From: Luteococcus sp038433155
GTDB taxonomy: Bacteria; Actinomycetota; Actinomycetes; Propionibacteriales; Propionibacteriaceae
Length of the DNA stretch: 64,000 bases
NCBI RefSeq assembly: GCF_038433155.1
Contig: NZ_JBCDMW010000023.1
Coordinates: 93,614-157,613 of the forward strand
Direction of reading: 5' to 3'
Part shown: piece by piece, positions 16,316-25,229 of the stretch
How positions within the stretch are numbered: the first letter of the stretch is position 1
How the letters are laid out: every line of letters begins with the position of its first letter
Program-made: the position numbers and the translations under genes
Notes under the pieces: generated by a model
The model's database searches: none
Told to the model about the DNA's origin: nothing
Seen by the model: the letters and a program-made list of their open reading frames with translations, nothing else

Positions 16316-18766
16316 TCAATCCACGCGGACCGCCCGGGGCGCCGGGGGCCGGGTCAGCAACCAGGCCAGCCCCATCGCCAGTGGCGGCACCACCAGCAGC
16401 ACCACCGCCAGCTTCCCCCATGGCGCGCTGAACGGCATCCGGCCTTGCGAGACCCACATCGCCAGGCCCATCGGGAGGAGCCCGGAGAGGATTCCCAGCA
16501 GCACGCCAATCAGGGTGCTGACCAGCGCCTGCACCCCCGCCATGGTGCGGATGGTGGCACGGCTGGCGCCCACCCCGGCCATGGTGCGGTGCGCCTCCCG
16601 GGCATCCTTCAACCCCAGACCCGTCGTCAGCGCCGCAATCGCCAGCAGCACCGCGATCCCACCCGGGAGCAGGTAGTTGTTCGTCGACGAGTACCCGTCG
16701 GTGGGAGCCGGGACCATCCGCAGACCACCCGGAATCCCCAGGACGTCCAGGTCGGCCGTCGCCTGATTGATCTGCAGCACGCTGGGTGCGGCGCCCACAT
16801 GCAGCAACAGGGCGGGCTGGGTCTTCCCGAGCTTGTGCTTGGCGGCGGTACCTGGCGTGAGGAAGGCGAAGCCGTCAGGCCCGTCAACCACCACCCCGGG
16901 CAGCTCCACGGAGAGCTCCGTGGTGCCGTCGATGTTGAGCACACTGGTTTTTCCGTCCCGGACCGACTGCGGATCGGTGCTGACCACACCACCGGAGGTC
17001 AGGACGGACAGCACCTCCGGGCTCGCGGCCTCGCCCAGCACCTGTCGCACCTGCTCGGCGGTGGCGACGTACAGCTCCGGGTTGGTCATGGTGCAGGTCT
17101 GCCCAGGCGGACACGTGGAGCCGAGGCTGAGCGCCGAGCCGCTGCCGCTGGACGGAACCGTCGCGACGGACACGGCACGCGGCGTCTGCCCCAGGGACTT
17201 GCCGACGACGGCGGGCACGGCGTCGGCCTGCTTCTGCGACAAGGCCTTTCCGTCGGCGTCGATGAGTGTGACCGAGCCCCACCCCTGCCGCGGCACCTGG
17301 GTGTGGGCCAGATCTTCGGCGCCCAGAGTGCTGAAGGCCACCATCGCGCCGGTGAGCAGGGTGGTGGCCGCCATGGCTGCGGCTACCGTCGACACCCCTC
17401 GGCCACGGTGCCGGGCACCGTCGCGAACCGCCAACCGCCACGGCAACGACCCGCCGCGCGACACCCGAGTCACACCGGTCAACAGCCAACCCACATTGGA
17501 CAGCAGCCCGAAGAAGAACAGGGCGCAACCCAGCATCCCGGAGATCACGAAGTTCTCCACGTGCACGCTTCCGCGCCGCATGGTGCCCGGTTCGGCCTGG
17601 TCATTGGCCCAGATCCCGCCCACCACCGCCACCACCAGACCGGCGACGGTCAGGGCACCTCCCAGCCGGGAGAAGGCCGGCGGCCGGCCTGAGTCCGCCT
17701 CGGAGCGCATGGCGGCCAGCACGTCCTGCCGGGCCAGCTTGCGGGCGGGCAGCCAGGCCGCCACCGTGGCCGACCCGGCGCCCACCACGGCCAGCAGGAC
17801 CAGCAGCAGCCACGGGATGTGCAAGCCGGCGAAGCTCGAAATCGGAGCACGAAGGCCGATGCTCACCTGCCAGGCCCCAAGCCCGACGCCCACCAGCACC
17901 CCAGCCAGCGCTGCCGGCACCCCCAACACAAGCCCCTGGGCGGCGACGATCCGCTGCAGCACGCCTGCGGGGGCACCAGTGGCGGAGATCAGGGCCAGGC
18001 TGCGGCGCTGCTTGGCGACGCCGATGGAGAAGGCCGCGGCCGTGATGGTGGCGGTCAGGGTGCTGATGATCAGCGCGGCCGCCAACAGCAGCGCTCCAAT
18101 GCTGGCGGTCTGCCCCTCATTGCCCGCATAACTGCTCCGCGTGCTGACGCTCACCCCAGCCCCTTCCCACTTGGCCACTTGCTGCGGGCTGGGCTCGGCA
18201 CCGATGATGAGGATCTCCGTCGGCTTCGTGCTGGCCAGCCGATGGCCGGGGAAGACCAGGAAGTCCTCGGAGGTCATTCCGCCGACAACCCCGTTGACCC
18301 GGTACTCGTGGCCGTCGAGCGTGACCTGCTGGCCGGGCTGGATGCCGTACTGCCACTGGGCATTGGTGGTGACCCAGACACCGGCCCGGTCACCGTCCAC
18401 CGCGCCCCGCAGCCGGCCACGGAGCCCGGGCTCGGTCCAGTCCGCGGCAGCGACATAGGGCTTGACCGTGCTTCCCGGCCAGTTCAGGCTGACCTGTTGC
18501 CGGGAGATCGGCAGGGCACGTTGCCCTTCGGACAAGGTGGGCGTGGTCAGCGGCACCTTCTCGTCGACCTGGCTGATCCGGGCGACGGCCTGCCCCATCT
18601 CCTGGGTGATCGCCTCCTCGTCGGTCGGCACGATGCTGAAACCCAGCACCGCCAGGTAGGACAGCACGGCGAGCGGCAGCGCGATCAACAGCAGGATCAG
18701 CGCGGTTCGTCCCTTGTGCTGGGCAATGTCGCGGCGGGCAAGGCGCAGGGGAAGCGAAGCATTCAT
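16316..18766 (-). CDS. FtsX-like ABC transporter permease
   Basis: An 816-aa membrane subunit that belongs with the ATPase encoded 12 nt upstream. The layout is one N-terminal helix (residues 17-40), a large external domain (about 45-230), a block of helices containing the first FtsX domain (about 240-370), further helices, a second external domain (about 480-650) and a final FtsX domain. This is the two-FtsX MacB/LolE-like arrangement of actinobacterial export systems, moving lipids, peptides or drugs, or acting as a mechanotransducer. The external segment near residues 550-565 has two cysteines (STCPPGQTC). It is probably under PadR control. Confidence 0.9.
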   Translation of the reverse strand: MNASLPLRLARRDIAQHKGRTALILLLIALPLAVLSYLAVLGFSIVPTDEEAITQEMGQAVARISQVDEKVPLTTPTLSEGQRALPISRQQVSLNWPGSTVKPYVAAADWTEPGLRGRLRGAVDGDRAGVWVTTNAQWQYGIQPGQQVTLDGHEYRVNGVVGGMTSEDFLVFPGHRLASTKPTEILIIGAEPSPQQVAKWEGAGVSVSTRSSYAGNEGQTASIGALLLAAALIISTLTATITAAAFSIGVAKQRRSLALISATGAPAGVLQRIVAAQGLVLGVPAALAGVLVGVGLGAWQVSIGLRAPISSFAGLHIPWLLLVLLAVVGAGSATVAAWLPARKLARQDVLAAMRSEADSGRPPAFSRLGGALTVAGLVVAVVGGIWANDQAEPGTMRRGSVHVENFVISGMLGCALFFFGLLSNVGWLLTGVTRVSRGGSLPWRLAVRDGARHRGRGVSTVAAAMAATTLLTGAMVAFSTLGAEDLAHTQVPRQGWGSVTLIDADGKALSQKQADAVPAVVGKSLGQTPRAVSVATVPSSGSGSALSLGSTCPPGQTCTMTNPELYVATAEQVRQVLGEAASPEVLSVLTSGGVVSTDPQSVRDGKTSVLNIDGTTELSVELPGVVVDGPDGFAFLTPGTAAKHKLGKTQPALLLHVGAAPSVLQINQATADLDVLGIPGGLRMVPAPTDGYSSTNNYLLPGGIAVLLAIAALTTGLGLKDAREAHRTMAGVGASRATIRTMAGVQALVSTLIGVLLGILSGLLPMGLAMWVSQGRMPFSAPWGKLAVVLLVVPPLAMGLAWLLTRPPAPRAVRVD

Positions 18767-18778
18767 TTCAGTCCCGCC

Positions 18779-19516
18779 TCAGGCGCCGCGACGAGGACGG
18801 GGCTTGGCGGCCAGCAGTGCCGACGGGTCCTGCACCGCCTGCGCCTGGTCCGTTTGCCGGCCGTCGCGCAGGAAGACGACGCGATCCGCCCAGCCGGCAT
18901 GCCGGGCCTCATGGGTGACCAGGACGATCGCCACCCCCTCGTCGGCGAGGTCTCGGAGCAGGGACATGATCTCGTCGCCCGTGTTGGAGTCCAGTGAGCC
19001 GGTGGGCTCGTCGGCCAGGACCAGCCGACGGTCTCCGCAGATGGCCCGGGCGATGGCGATCCGTTGCCGCTGACCACCTGACATCTGGTCAATGAAACGG
19101 TCCGCCAGTTCCTCCAACCCAACCCGGCGCAGCGCCACCTCTGCGGCGGCCCGAGCATCCTTGGTGGAGGCGCCGTCCAGCTCCAGCGGCAGCATGATGT
19201 TCTCGATGGCGGTGAGGCTGGGCACCAGGTTGAAGTCCTGGAAGACGTAGCCCACGCTGCGGCGCCGCATCCGGGCCAGGTCATCGCGTGACTTGCCCCC
19301 CAGCGGTGTGCCACCGATGATCACCTCGCCCGCGGTAGGGGCATCCAGACCGCCCGCGATCCCCAGCAGAGTTGACTTTCCGGAGCCTGACGGACCCATC
19401 ACGGCCACGAACTCCCCCGGATCCAGGGCGAGGTTGAGCTGGTTCAGGGCGGTGACCAGCGTCTCCCCCTCGCCATAACTGCGGGTTACCCGGCGCATCT
19501 CCAGGACGTGACTCAT
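18779..19516 (-). CDS. ABC transporter ATP-binding protein (MacB/LolD type)
   Basis: A 245-aa ATPase partner of the FtsX permease. It shows Walker A GPSGSGKST, the Q-loop in FQDFNLVPSLTAIENIMLPL, signature MSGGQRQRIAIARA, Walker B LVLADEPTGSLD and the H-loop THEARHA. The start at 19516 follows GGGGAAGTGAG and lies 1 nt beyond the PadR gene stop; the longer upstream frame is unlikely. The length is standard for FtsX-coupled ATPases. Confidence 0.95.
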   Translation of the reverse strand: MSHVLEMRRVTRSYGEGETLVTALNQLNLALDPGEFVAVMGPSGSGKSTLLGIAGGLDAPTAGEVIIGGTPLGGKSRDDLARMRRRSVGYVFQDFNLVPSLTAIENIMLPLELDGASTKDARAAAEVALRRVGLEELADRFIDQMSGGQRQRIAIARAICGDRRLVLADEPTGSLDSNTGDEIMSLLRDLADEGVAIVLVTHEARHAGWADRVVFLRDGRQTDQAQAVQDPSALLAAKPRPRRGA

Positions 19517-19517
19517 C

Positions 19518-20138
19518 TCACTTCCCCTTCCGACTGGTGGGTCTGGTGTGCTCGTCGGCCGGCACCTGGGCGCTGGTCCGCGCATCGGACTGGGCGACGA
19601 CGGGTGCCGTGCTGCGGCGGCCACGACGGGCGGCCCGCACGGCGGCGGACTCGCAGTGGTCCAACCAGCGGATCTCGGCGTCGGCGGCGTGGATCAGGGA
19701 TTCGATCACCAGCTGCCAGGCCAGGTCATCCGGGTCTGCCTGCCGCCGGGCCCTGATGTAGTTCTGCAGGCTCTCCACCGAGGCCCGGCGCTGGGTCTGG
19801 ATCAGGCCGGTGACGTCGACGTCAGGCAGCGTGACCGCCAGGGCGATCTTGATGGCCAGCTCATTGCGCGGCGGATTGTTCATGGTGACGGGGCTGGCGA
19901 ACCACTCGTCCACGGCCCCCCGGCCCGCCTCGGTCAGGCGGTAGACCACCCGACCGTCGGCGTCCTCATCCCCGCGCAGCACCAAACCGTCACGCTCCAG
20001 CCGCTCCAACGTGGTGTAGACCTGCCCGATGTTCAGCGGCCACGAGTTGCCTGTGCGCCGGTCGAACTCGCTCTTCAGCTCGTAGCCGTGCCGGGGCTGC
20101 TCGCCGAGCAGGGCCAGCAGTGACTGTTTGACCGACAT
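19518..20138 (-). CDS. PadR family transcriptional regulator
   Basis: A 206-aa winged-helix repressor heading the operon with the ATPase and permease. The N-terminal DNA-binding domain contains LLALLGEQPRHGYELKSEFD and IGQVYTTLERLERDGLV, the PadR hallmark. The C-terminal part (about 110-170) is helical and dimer-forming in the family. The start ATG at 20138 has AAGGAG 5 nt upstream; the remaining upstream frame runs through the operator and is rejected. The gene probably represses its own operon through the palindromes at 20154-20193, with release by the exported compound (inference from family behaviour). Confidence 0.93.
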   Translation of the reverse strand: MSVKQSLLALLGEQPRHGYELKSEFDRRTGNSWPLNIGQVYTTLERLERDGLVLRGDEDADGRVVYRLTEAGRGAVDEWFASPVTMNNPPRNELAIKIALAVTLPDVDVTGLIQTQRRASVESLQNYIRARRQADPDDLAWQLVIESLIHAADAEIRWLDHCESAAVRAARRGRRSTAPVVAQSDARTSAQVPADEHTRPTSRKGK

Positions 20139-20153
20139 GCGCACTCCTTGGAT

Positions 20154-20193
20154 GCATACTGCGTATGCGCCAATGATTGCATACTCGATATGT
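20154..20193. promoter_or_regulatory. Probable PadR operator: two GCATAC-type palindromes
   Basis: A perfect dyad GCATAC-TGC-GTATGC (20154-20168) is followed 25 bp later by an imperfect copy GCATAC-TCG-ATATGT (20179-20193). PadR proteins typically bind ATGT/ATAC-type dyads upstream of their own gene. The site also lies close to the divergent zinc-chaperone gene. Confidence 0.65.
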
Positions 20194-20227
20194 GGCGCCA
20201 AGGCCGAGTTGACTCATCCACTTATTT

Positions 20228-20242
20228 TGATAATGATTCTCA
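20228..20242 (+). promoter_or_regulatory. Zur-type zinc box overlapping the start of the AztD-like gene
   Basis: TGATAATGATTCTCA is a near-palindromic match to Zur/Fur boxes of the TGAnAATGATTnTCA type. It ends 2 nt before the ATG, so bound Zur would block a leaderless start. Confidence 0.7.
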
Positions 20243-20244
20243 GT

Positions 20245-21477
20245 ATGGATAATCGATCTCTTCGTTGCTTCGCTGCCCTCGTCGGCCTCGCCACCCTCAG
20301 CGCTTGCGGCTCGGCCAGCGCCCCCGCAGGACAAGGCCCCACCCCAACCGACAGCCCCACCAGCCGACAGACCGTGGACGCTGCCGGGCGAACACCGCGC
20401 CTGGCCGTCACCTACGCCGGCGGCGTGCAGGTGATCGACGCGGAGAAGGGCGAGAAGGTGGCGGACTTCCCCCTCGAGGGCTTCACTCGACTCAACCAGG
20501 CCGGCAACGGGCGCCACCTGTTGGTGACCGAGGGTGACCACTTCAAGGTGCTCGACATGGGTGTCTGGAGTCACGCCCACGGGGACCACTACCACTCCCG
20601 CAAGACCGAACCGCTGCTCACCGACATGACCTTCCAGGGCTCCCACCCCGGCCACGCCGTGCACCACGGTGGCCGAACCGCCCTGTTCTACGACGGTGAG
20701 GGGCGCATCGAGTGGTTTGAGCCCACCGGCCTGAGCGTCGAGAAGCCACAGACGCATGAAGTGAAGCTGCCGAAGGCACACCACGGTGTCGCCGTATTCC
20801 GTGACGACGATTCGCTGGTGCACACCGTCGGTGACGACAAGGTGCGCACCGGCATCGCGATCCAGGACGGCAGCGACCGCACGGTGGCCCAGAACACGGA
20901 CTGCCCCGGCGTGCATGGCGAAGCCTCCGCCAAGGGCGCCCTCAGCGTCGGCTGCGAGGACGGCATCCTTGTGATCAAGGGCAACAAGATCACCAAGGTG
21001 AAATCCCCCGACTCGTACGGGCGAATCGGCAACCAGGCCGGCAGTGAGAAGTCCACCGTCGTGCTCGGTGACTACAAGGTGGACAAGAAGGCCGAGCTGG
21101 AACGCCCCACCCGGATCACCCTCACTGACACCGCGACGGGCGACCTCAAGCTCGTCGACGTGCAGGCCTCCTACTCCTTCCGCTCGCTGGGCCGAGGTGC
21201 CGACGGTGAGGCGCTGGTGCTGGGCACCGACGGCAGACTTCGGGTGATCGACCCGAAGTCCGGCAGGATCACGTCGCAGATTCCGGTCACAAGGCCCTGG
21301 ACCGAGCCCACGGAGTGGCAGAAGCCACGCCCCACGCTGTTCGTGCAGGAAGACCAGGTCTGGGTCAGTGAGCCCGCCAGCAAGCGGCTCCACCGGGTGG
21401 ACCTCGCAGCGGGGAAGGTGTCGCGCACCGTCACGCTGGACCGGGTACCCAATGAACTGAGCGGCGTCAGGGGCTGA
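20245..21477 (+). CDS. aztD: AztD-like periplasmic/extracellular zinc chaperone (lipoprotein)
   Basis: A 410-aa predicted lipoprotein with lipobox LATLSAC near residue 20. The mature part is a beta-propeller-like repeat protein with His clusters HAHGDHYH and HPGHAVHHGG followed by LFYDGEGRIEW, which match the AztD zinc metallochaperone pattern. AztD hands zinc to the AztC binding protein of an ABC importer. No such importer is in this window, so its partners must be elsewhere. The start ATG at 20245 is chosen because the lipoprotein signal follows directly and a Zur-type box sits just upstream; an ATG at 20233 is possible but lies inside that box. Expected to be induced by zinc starvation (inference). 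Confidence 0.8.
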   Translation: MDNRSLRCFAALVGLATLSACGSASAPAGQGPTPTDSPTSRQTVDAAGRTPRLAVTYAGGVQVIDAEKGEKVADFPLEGFTRLNQAGNGRHLLVTEGDHFKVLDMGVWSHAHGDHYHSRKTEPLLTDMTFQGSHPGHAVHHGGRTALFYDGEGRIEWFEPTGLSVEKPQTHEVKLPKAHHGVAVFRDDDSLVHTVGDDKVRTGIAIQDGSDRTVAQNTDCPGVHGEASAKGALSVGCEDGILVIKGNKITKVKSPDSYGRIGNQAGSEKSTVVLGDYKVDKKAELERPTRITLTDTATGDLKLVDVQASYSFRSLGRGADGEALVLGTDGRLRVIDPKSGRITSQIPVTRPWTEPTEWQKPRPTLFVQEDQVWVSEPASKRLHRVDLAAGKVSRTVTLDRVPNELSGVRG

Positions 21478-21691
21478 GCCTCTGGGTAGTCCGGGCCGCC
21501 CCTGCAGGCGGGCCCCAGAGAGTCTGCGGGGCCGCGCCCAGCCCATGAATGTCATCACCCACCCTCGACGCGCCGACCGATTCACGACGGTCGGCGGCAG
21601 TGCGCCAGTAGGCTCGACGGACCTCGCGCACTGCTGGGCAGCACCCTTGGCCGGGCAGGGCGACCATTGACGTCTATCCGGACAAGGCCTC

Positions 21692-24058
21692 ATGAGCACC
21701 ATTGCCCGCCGTCTCCATACCGCCCTCGGACTGCGCACCTCGCCGTCGATCTTCTTCGGATCGGCCCTGCTGGTGGTGTTGTTCACCGTGACGATGAGCG
21801 TCTTCCCCACCACGGTCAAGGGACTGTTCGGTGGGGCCGCCACCTTCCTGAGATACCAGATGGGCTGGTTCTTCACCCTGTCCGTGACCCTGCTGGTGGT
21901 CTTCGCCGTGACGCTGGCCCTGTCCCGGTACGGACAGATCAAGATCGGCGACGACGACGCCACCCCCGACTATTCGGGCATCGCCTGGTTCGGCATGCTC
22001 TTTGCCGCCGGGGTGGGGGCCGTCCTGATGTTCTGGGGCATCGCCGAACCCATGAACCACTACGCCAAGCCGCCGCTGGACGGCACGGCTCCGTTCAGTG
22101 ACCGGGCCGCCGACCAGGCCCTGGCCATCGCCAATTTCCACTTCGCCCTGCACATGTGGGCCATCCTGGTGGTGCCCGGGCTGGGCTTCGGCTACTTCAC
22201 GTACAAGCGCAAGCTGCCGCCACGCGTGTCCTCGGCCTTCCAACCCCTGCTGGGCGACGGGATCCACGGCCCCATCGGCAAGGTGATCGACGTGGTGGCC
22301 ATCGTCTCCACCGTCTTCGGCCTGTCCATCTCCACCGGGCTGGGCGCGATGCAGATCAACTCCGGCGCCAACTACGTCTTCGGGCTGGAGATCGCGCCCT
22401 GGGTGCAGGCCGCCATCCTGGCCCTGATCACCGGCATCGCACTGGGATCGGTCCTGGCCGGCATGGACAAGGGGGTCAAGCGCCTGTCCTACGCAAACAT
22501 CGTGGTGGTCAGCATCCTGCTGGTCTTCATCCTGGTCACCGGATCCAGCACCGGCACCCTGCGCGCCATCGTCGAGTCCGTCGGCGGGTACGCGGCCAAC
22601 CTGCCGGTGCTGTCCTTCTTCAATGACCTGCACCACGACGGCCAGTGGTCGGGCGACTGGACGGTCTTCTACTGGGCCTGGACCGTGACCTGGGCGCCCT
22701 TCGTCGGCATGTTCGTGGCCAAGATCTCCCGTGGCCGCACCATCCGGGAGTTCGTGCTGGGCACCCTCGGCGCACCGTCGCTGTTCGTGATCATCTGGAT
22801 GGCCATCTACGGTTACAACGGCATCCAGCAGGACCGGGCCACCGCCCCGGCTCCCGGCCGGGGTGGCGAATTGAGCGAGACGATCGTCACCGAGGGCAAT
22901 GTCCAGGCCGCCCTGTTCCAGTTCCTGGGTGCCCTGCCCCTGTACCAGGTCACCGCCGTGGTGGCGTTGGTGGCCATCGTGCTGTTCTTCATCACCTCCA
23001 TCGATTCCGGCGCGTTGGTGATGGACGCCATGGCCAATGGCCACGAGGATCCGGCGCCGCGACGCCAGGGCGTCTTCTGGGCCCTCTCCGTCGGGGCGGT
23101 CTGCGCGTCGATCATCCTGACCTCCGGCGAGAACGGTCTGACGGCCCTGCAGGAGGTGATCATCGTGATCGGCTTCCCGATGATGGTGATCAACTTCCTC
23201 CAGATGCTGATGGTGATCCAGGCCCTCCGGGAGGATGCCGGCGCGGCACAGCCCATCCGCACCCGGCAGTGGAAGCAGGTGCTGCCGGCCGAGGAGTACG
23301 TGCGTCGGGTGCAGGAGGAGGGCGTCGCCGTCGACGAGTACGTGATCCGCCCCGAGTTCGAACCGGGCACCGAGCCCGACTTCGAAACCCATGTTCCCAA
23401 CACCTTCGCCGTCCGGATGGAGCAGACCGGCAAACCGTTGCTGCTGGTGGCGATCACCGGCGGGGCCGCCTCGGGGACGTCGATCGTCGCCGAGGAACTG
23501 GGCCGGCTGGGCGCCGTCGTGATCGACGCCGACCTGATCAACAGCACCTTGCTGGACACCGACCCCGCGGTTCAGGAAGAGATCCGGACGGTCTTCGGCG
23601 ACGACATCGTCGCCGCCGATGGCACCGTCGACCGCCGGGCCCTGGGCCGGCTGACCTTCTCCTCCCGTGATGCCCGACTACGGTTGGAGGCCATCATGCA
23701 CCCGCGGATCATCACCCGGATCGAACAGCTGGCCCGCGACGCCGGCCCGGACGCGGTCGTGGTGGTGGACGCTCCGTTGCTGGCCGAGGCGGGCCAGAGC
23801 CAGCGCTTCGACGAGGTGCTGGCCGTCTCCAGCCAGGTCGAGCATCGCGTCGAGCGGCTGATGAAGGAGAAGGACATCCCCCGCGAGGCCGCCTGGGAAC
23901 GGCTCGAGGCCCGGGTCACGGACGACGAACGAGCCCAGATCGCCACCCACGTCGTCACCAATGACGCCGACATCGACGGCCTGCGCGCCCAGGCCCGCGG
24001 CTTCTGGGAGGCCACGGTCCAGCCGGTCCTCGACGAGCACCAGACGGCCGTTCCGTAA
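21692..24058 (+). CDS. BCCT-family transporter fused to a CoaE-like domain with altered P-loop
   Basis: A 788-aa protein in one uninterrupted frame. Residues of about 1-510 are a betaine/carnitine/choline transporter with the family motifs AAGVGAVLMFWGIAEPMNHY and FVGMFVAKISRGRTIREFVLG and about 12 helices. A hydrophilic linker of about 60 residues follows. Residues of about 583-788 resemble dephospho-CoA kinase: GAVVIDADLI, VFGDDIVAADGTVDRRALG, LTFSSRDARLRLEAIMHP and VVVVDAPLLAEAG. The P-loop reads GGAASGTS (residues 590-597), with Thr where the essential Lys is expected, so kinase activity is doubtful. It may be a nucleotide-sensing or purely structural module (inference). The start at 21692 has only AAGG upstream. 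The gap 21478-21691 shows no other gene. Confidence 0.88.
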   Translation: MSTIARRLHTALGLRTSPSIFFGSALLVVLFTVTMSVFPTTVKGLFGGAATFLRYQMGWFFTLSVTLLVVFAVTLALSRYGQIKIGDDDATPDYSGIAWFGMLFAAGVGAVLMFWGIAEPMNHYAKPPLDGTAPFSDRAADQALAIANFHFALHMWAILVVPGLGFGYFTYKRKLPPRVSSAFQPLLGDGIHGPIGKVIDVVAIVSTVFGLSISTGLGAMQINSGANYVFGLEIAPWVQAAILALITGIALGSVLAGMDKGVKRLSYANIVVVSILLVFILVTGSSTGTLRAIVESVGGYAANLPVLSFFNDLHHDGQWSGDWTVFYWAWTVTWAPFVGMFVAKISRGRTIREFVLGTLGAPSLFVIIWMAIYGYNGIQQDRATAPAPGRGGELSETIVTEGNVQAALFQFLGALPLYQVTAVVALVAIVLFFITSIDSGALVMDAMANGHEDPAPRRQGVFWALSVGAVCASIILTSGENGLTALQEVIIVIGFPMMVINFLQMLMVIQALREDAGAAQPIRTRQWKQVLPAEEYVRRVQEEGVAVDEYVIRPEFEPGTEPDFETHVPNTFAVRMEQTGKPLLLVAITGGAASGTSIVAEELGRLGAVVIDADLINSTLLDTDPAVQEEIRTVFGDDIVAADGTVDRRALGRLTFSSRDARLRLEAIMHPRIITRIEQLARDAGPDAVVVVDAPLLAEAGQSQRFDEVLAVSSQVEHRVERLMKEKDIPREAAWERLEARVTDDERAQIATHVVTNDADIDGLRAQARGFWEATVQPVLDEHQTAVP

Positions 24059-24088
24059 GTCGGCCGGGCCCCGTCGTAGAGTTCCCGG

Positions 24089-25168
24089 GTGACCAGACCG
24101 AGCCGCCCCAGCGTGCACGCCTGGCTGATCGTCCTTGCCGCCACCGTGGCTGCCAGCCTCGCCTTCGACGCGCTGCGGCTCCCGTCGCCACAACTGTTCG
24201 GCGCATTGTTCGCCGCCATGGTCTACGCGGTGTGCGGCCGCGGGCCCGGCATCCGGCTGCCGGGCTGGGGTTCGGTGAGCGGCCAGGCCCTGATCGGCGT
24301 CTCGATGGGCGCGCTGCTCAACCTTGGCACCCTGCAGGAACTGGGCGGCAATGCCCTGCCCATCGCGGCGGTCAATGTGGCGACGCTGGTGCTGAGCCTG
24401 GTGCTGGGGCGGCTCTTCGCCCGGATTGGCCGGATCGGTTCGGCCACCGGCACCTTCGCCATGATCGCCGGCGGCGCGTCCGGGATCACCGCCGTGGCAC
24501 GGGAACTCGGCGCCGATGACCGGATCACCTCGGTGGTGCAGTACCTGCGGGTGGTGCTGATCCTGGTCGGTATGCCGATTGTCACCGCGGCCGTCTTCCA
24601 GCCGAGCCCGGTGGAGGCCGTCGCCCCCGTGGCAGCGACGTCGCTGGCGACCGACCTGGCGTTCACGCTGGTCTCGGGGGTCGTCGGGGTGGGCGTTGCG
24701 CGCTTCATCCGGTTCCCGTCCGGCAGCCTGCTCTTCCCGCTCTTCGTGGCGGCCGGGCTCAGCGTCGGCGGCTGGCTGGGCCCCGCGCAGGTGCCGGACG
24801 CCTTGGTGGGCGTCGGCTATGCGCTGGTGGGTCTGCAGGTTGGCCTGCGGTTCACCCGCGCCAGCCTGCAGCAGGTCGGGCGACTGTTGCCGCTGGCGGT
24901 GCTCTTCATCGGGATCATCGTGCTGGGCTGCGCCGGCCTGGGCGCCGCGCTGGCGTGGGCCATCGACGTGCCGATGCTGGACGCCTACCTGGCCACCACG
25001 CCCGGCGGCCTGTACGCGGTGCTGGCCACCGCGGCCTCCAGCGGGGCGGATGTGACCTTTGTCCTGGCCGTGCAGGTCATCCGGCTCATCCTGGTGCTGG
25101 CCTCGGCGCCGCTGTTGGCCAGTTGGTTCCGCGGCCACCCCGGGCGCTGGGAGGCCGAGGACGACTGA
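24089..25168 (+). CDS. AbrB-family (AbrB duplication) membrane protein
   Basis: A 359-aa polytopic membrane protein of the family often misnamed AbrB regulator or ammonia monooxygenase. It has about 10 hydrophobic helices and a repeated architecture with two related halves. Features of the family are PSPQLFGALFAAMV in the first half, FAMIAGGASGITAVARELGAD in the middle and AYLATTPGGLYAVLATAASSGAD near the end. It is a likely transporter with unknown substrate. The GTG start at 24089 has TAGAGT 7 nt upstream, which suggests a leaderless mRNA. It lies 30 nt after the BCCT-CoaE gene and may be co-transcribed. Confidence 0.85.
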   Translation: MTRPSRPSVHAWLIVLAATVAASLAFDALRLPSPQLFGALFAAMVYAVCGRGPGIRLPGWGSVSGQALIGVSMGALLNLGTLQELGGNALPIAAVNVATLVLSLVLGRLFARIGRIGSATGTFAMIAGGASGITAVARELGADDRITSVVQYLRVVLILVGMPIVTAAVFQPSPVEAVAPVAATSLATDLAFTLVSGVVGVGVARFIRFPSGSLLFPLFVAAGLSVGGWLGPAQVPDALVGVGYALVGLQVGLRFTRASLQQVGRLLPLAVLFIGIIVLGCAGLGAALAWAIDVPMLDAYLATTPGGLYAVLATAASSGADVTFVLAVQVIRLILVLASAPLLASWFRGHPGRWEAEDD

Positions 25169-25213
25169 GGCGCCGCGCACACCAGCTGCCCGGCGACGGA
25201 TTCCCACGGCCGA

Positions 25214-25229
25214 AACTCTGATCAGAGTT
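25214..25229. terminator. Bidirectional palindrome between convergent genes
   Basis: AACTCTGATCAGAGTT is a perfect 16-bp palindrome flanked by further GGCC/GGCC pairing. It lies between the AbrB-type gene and the HAD gene and overlaps the HAD stop codon. It could end transcription from both sides. Confidence 0.45.
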
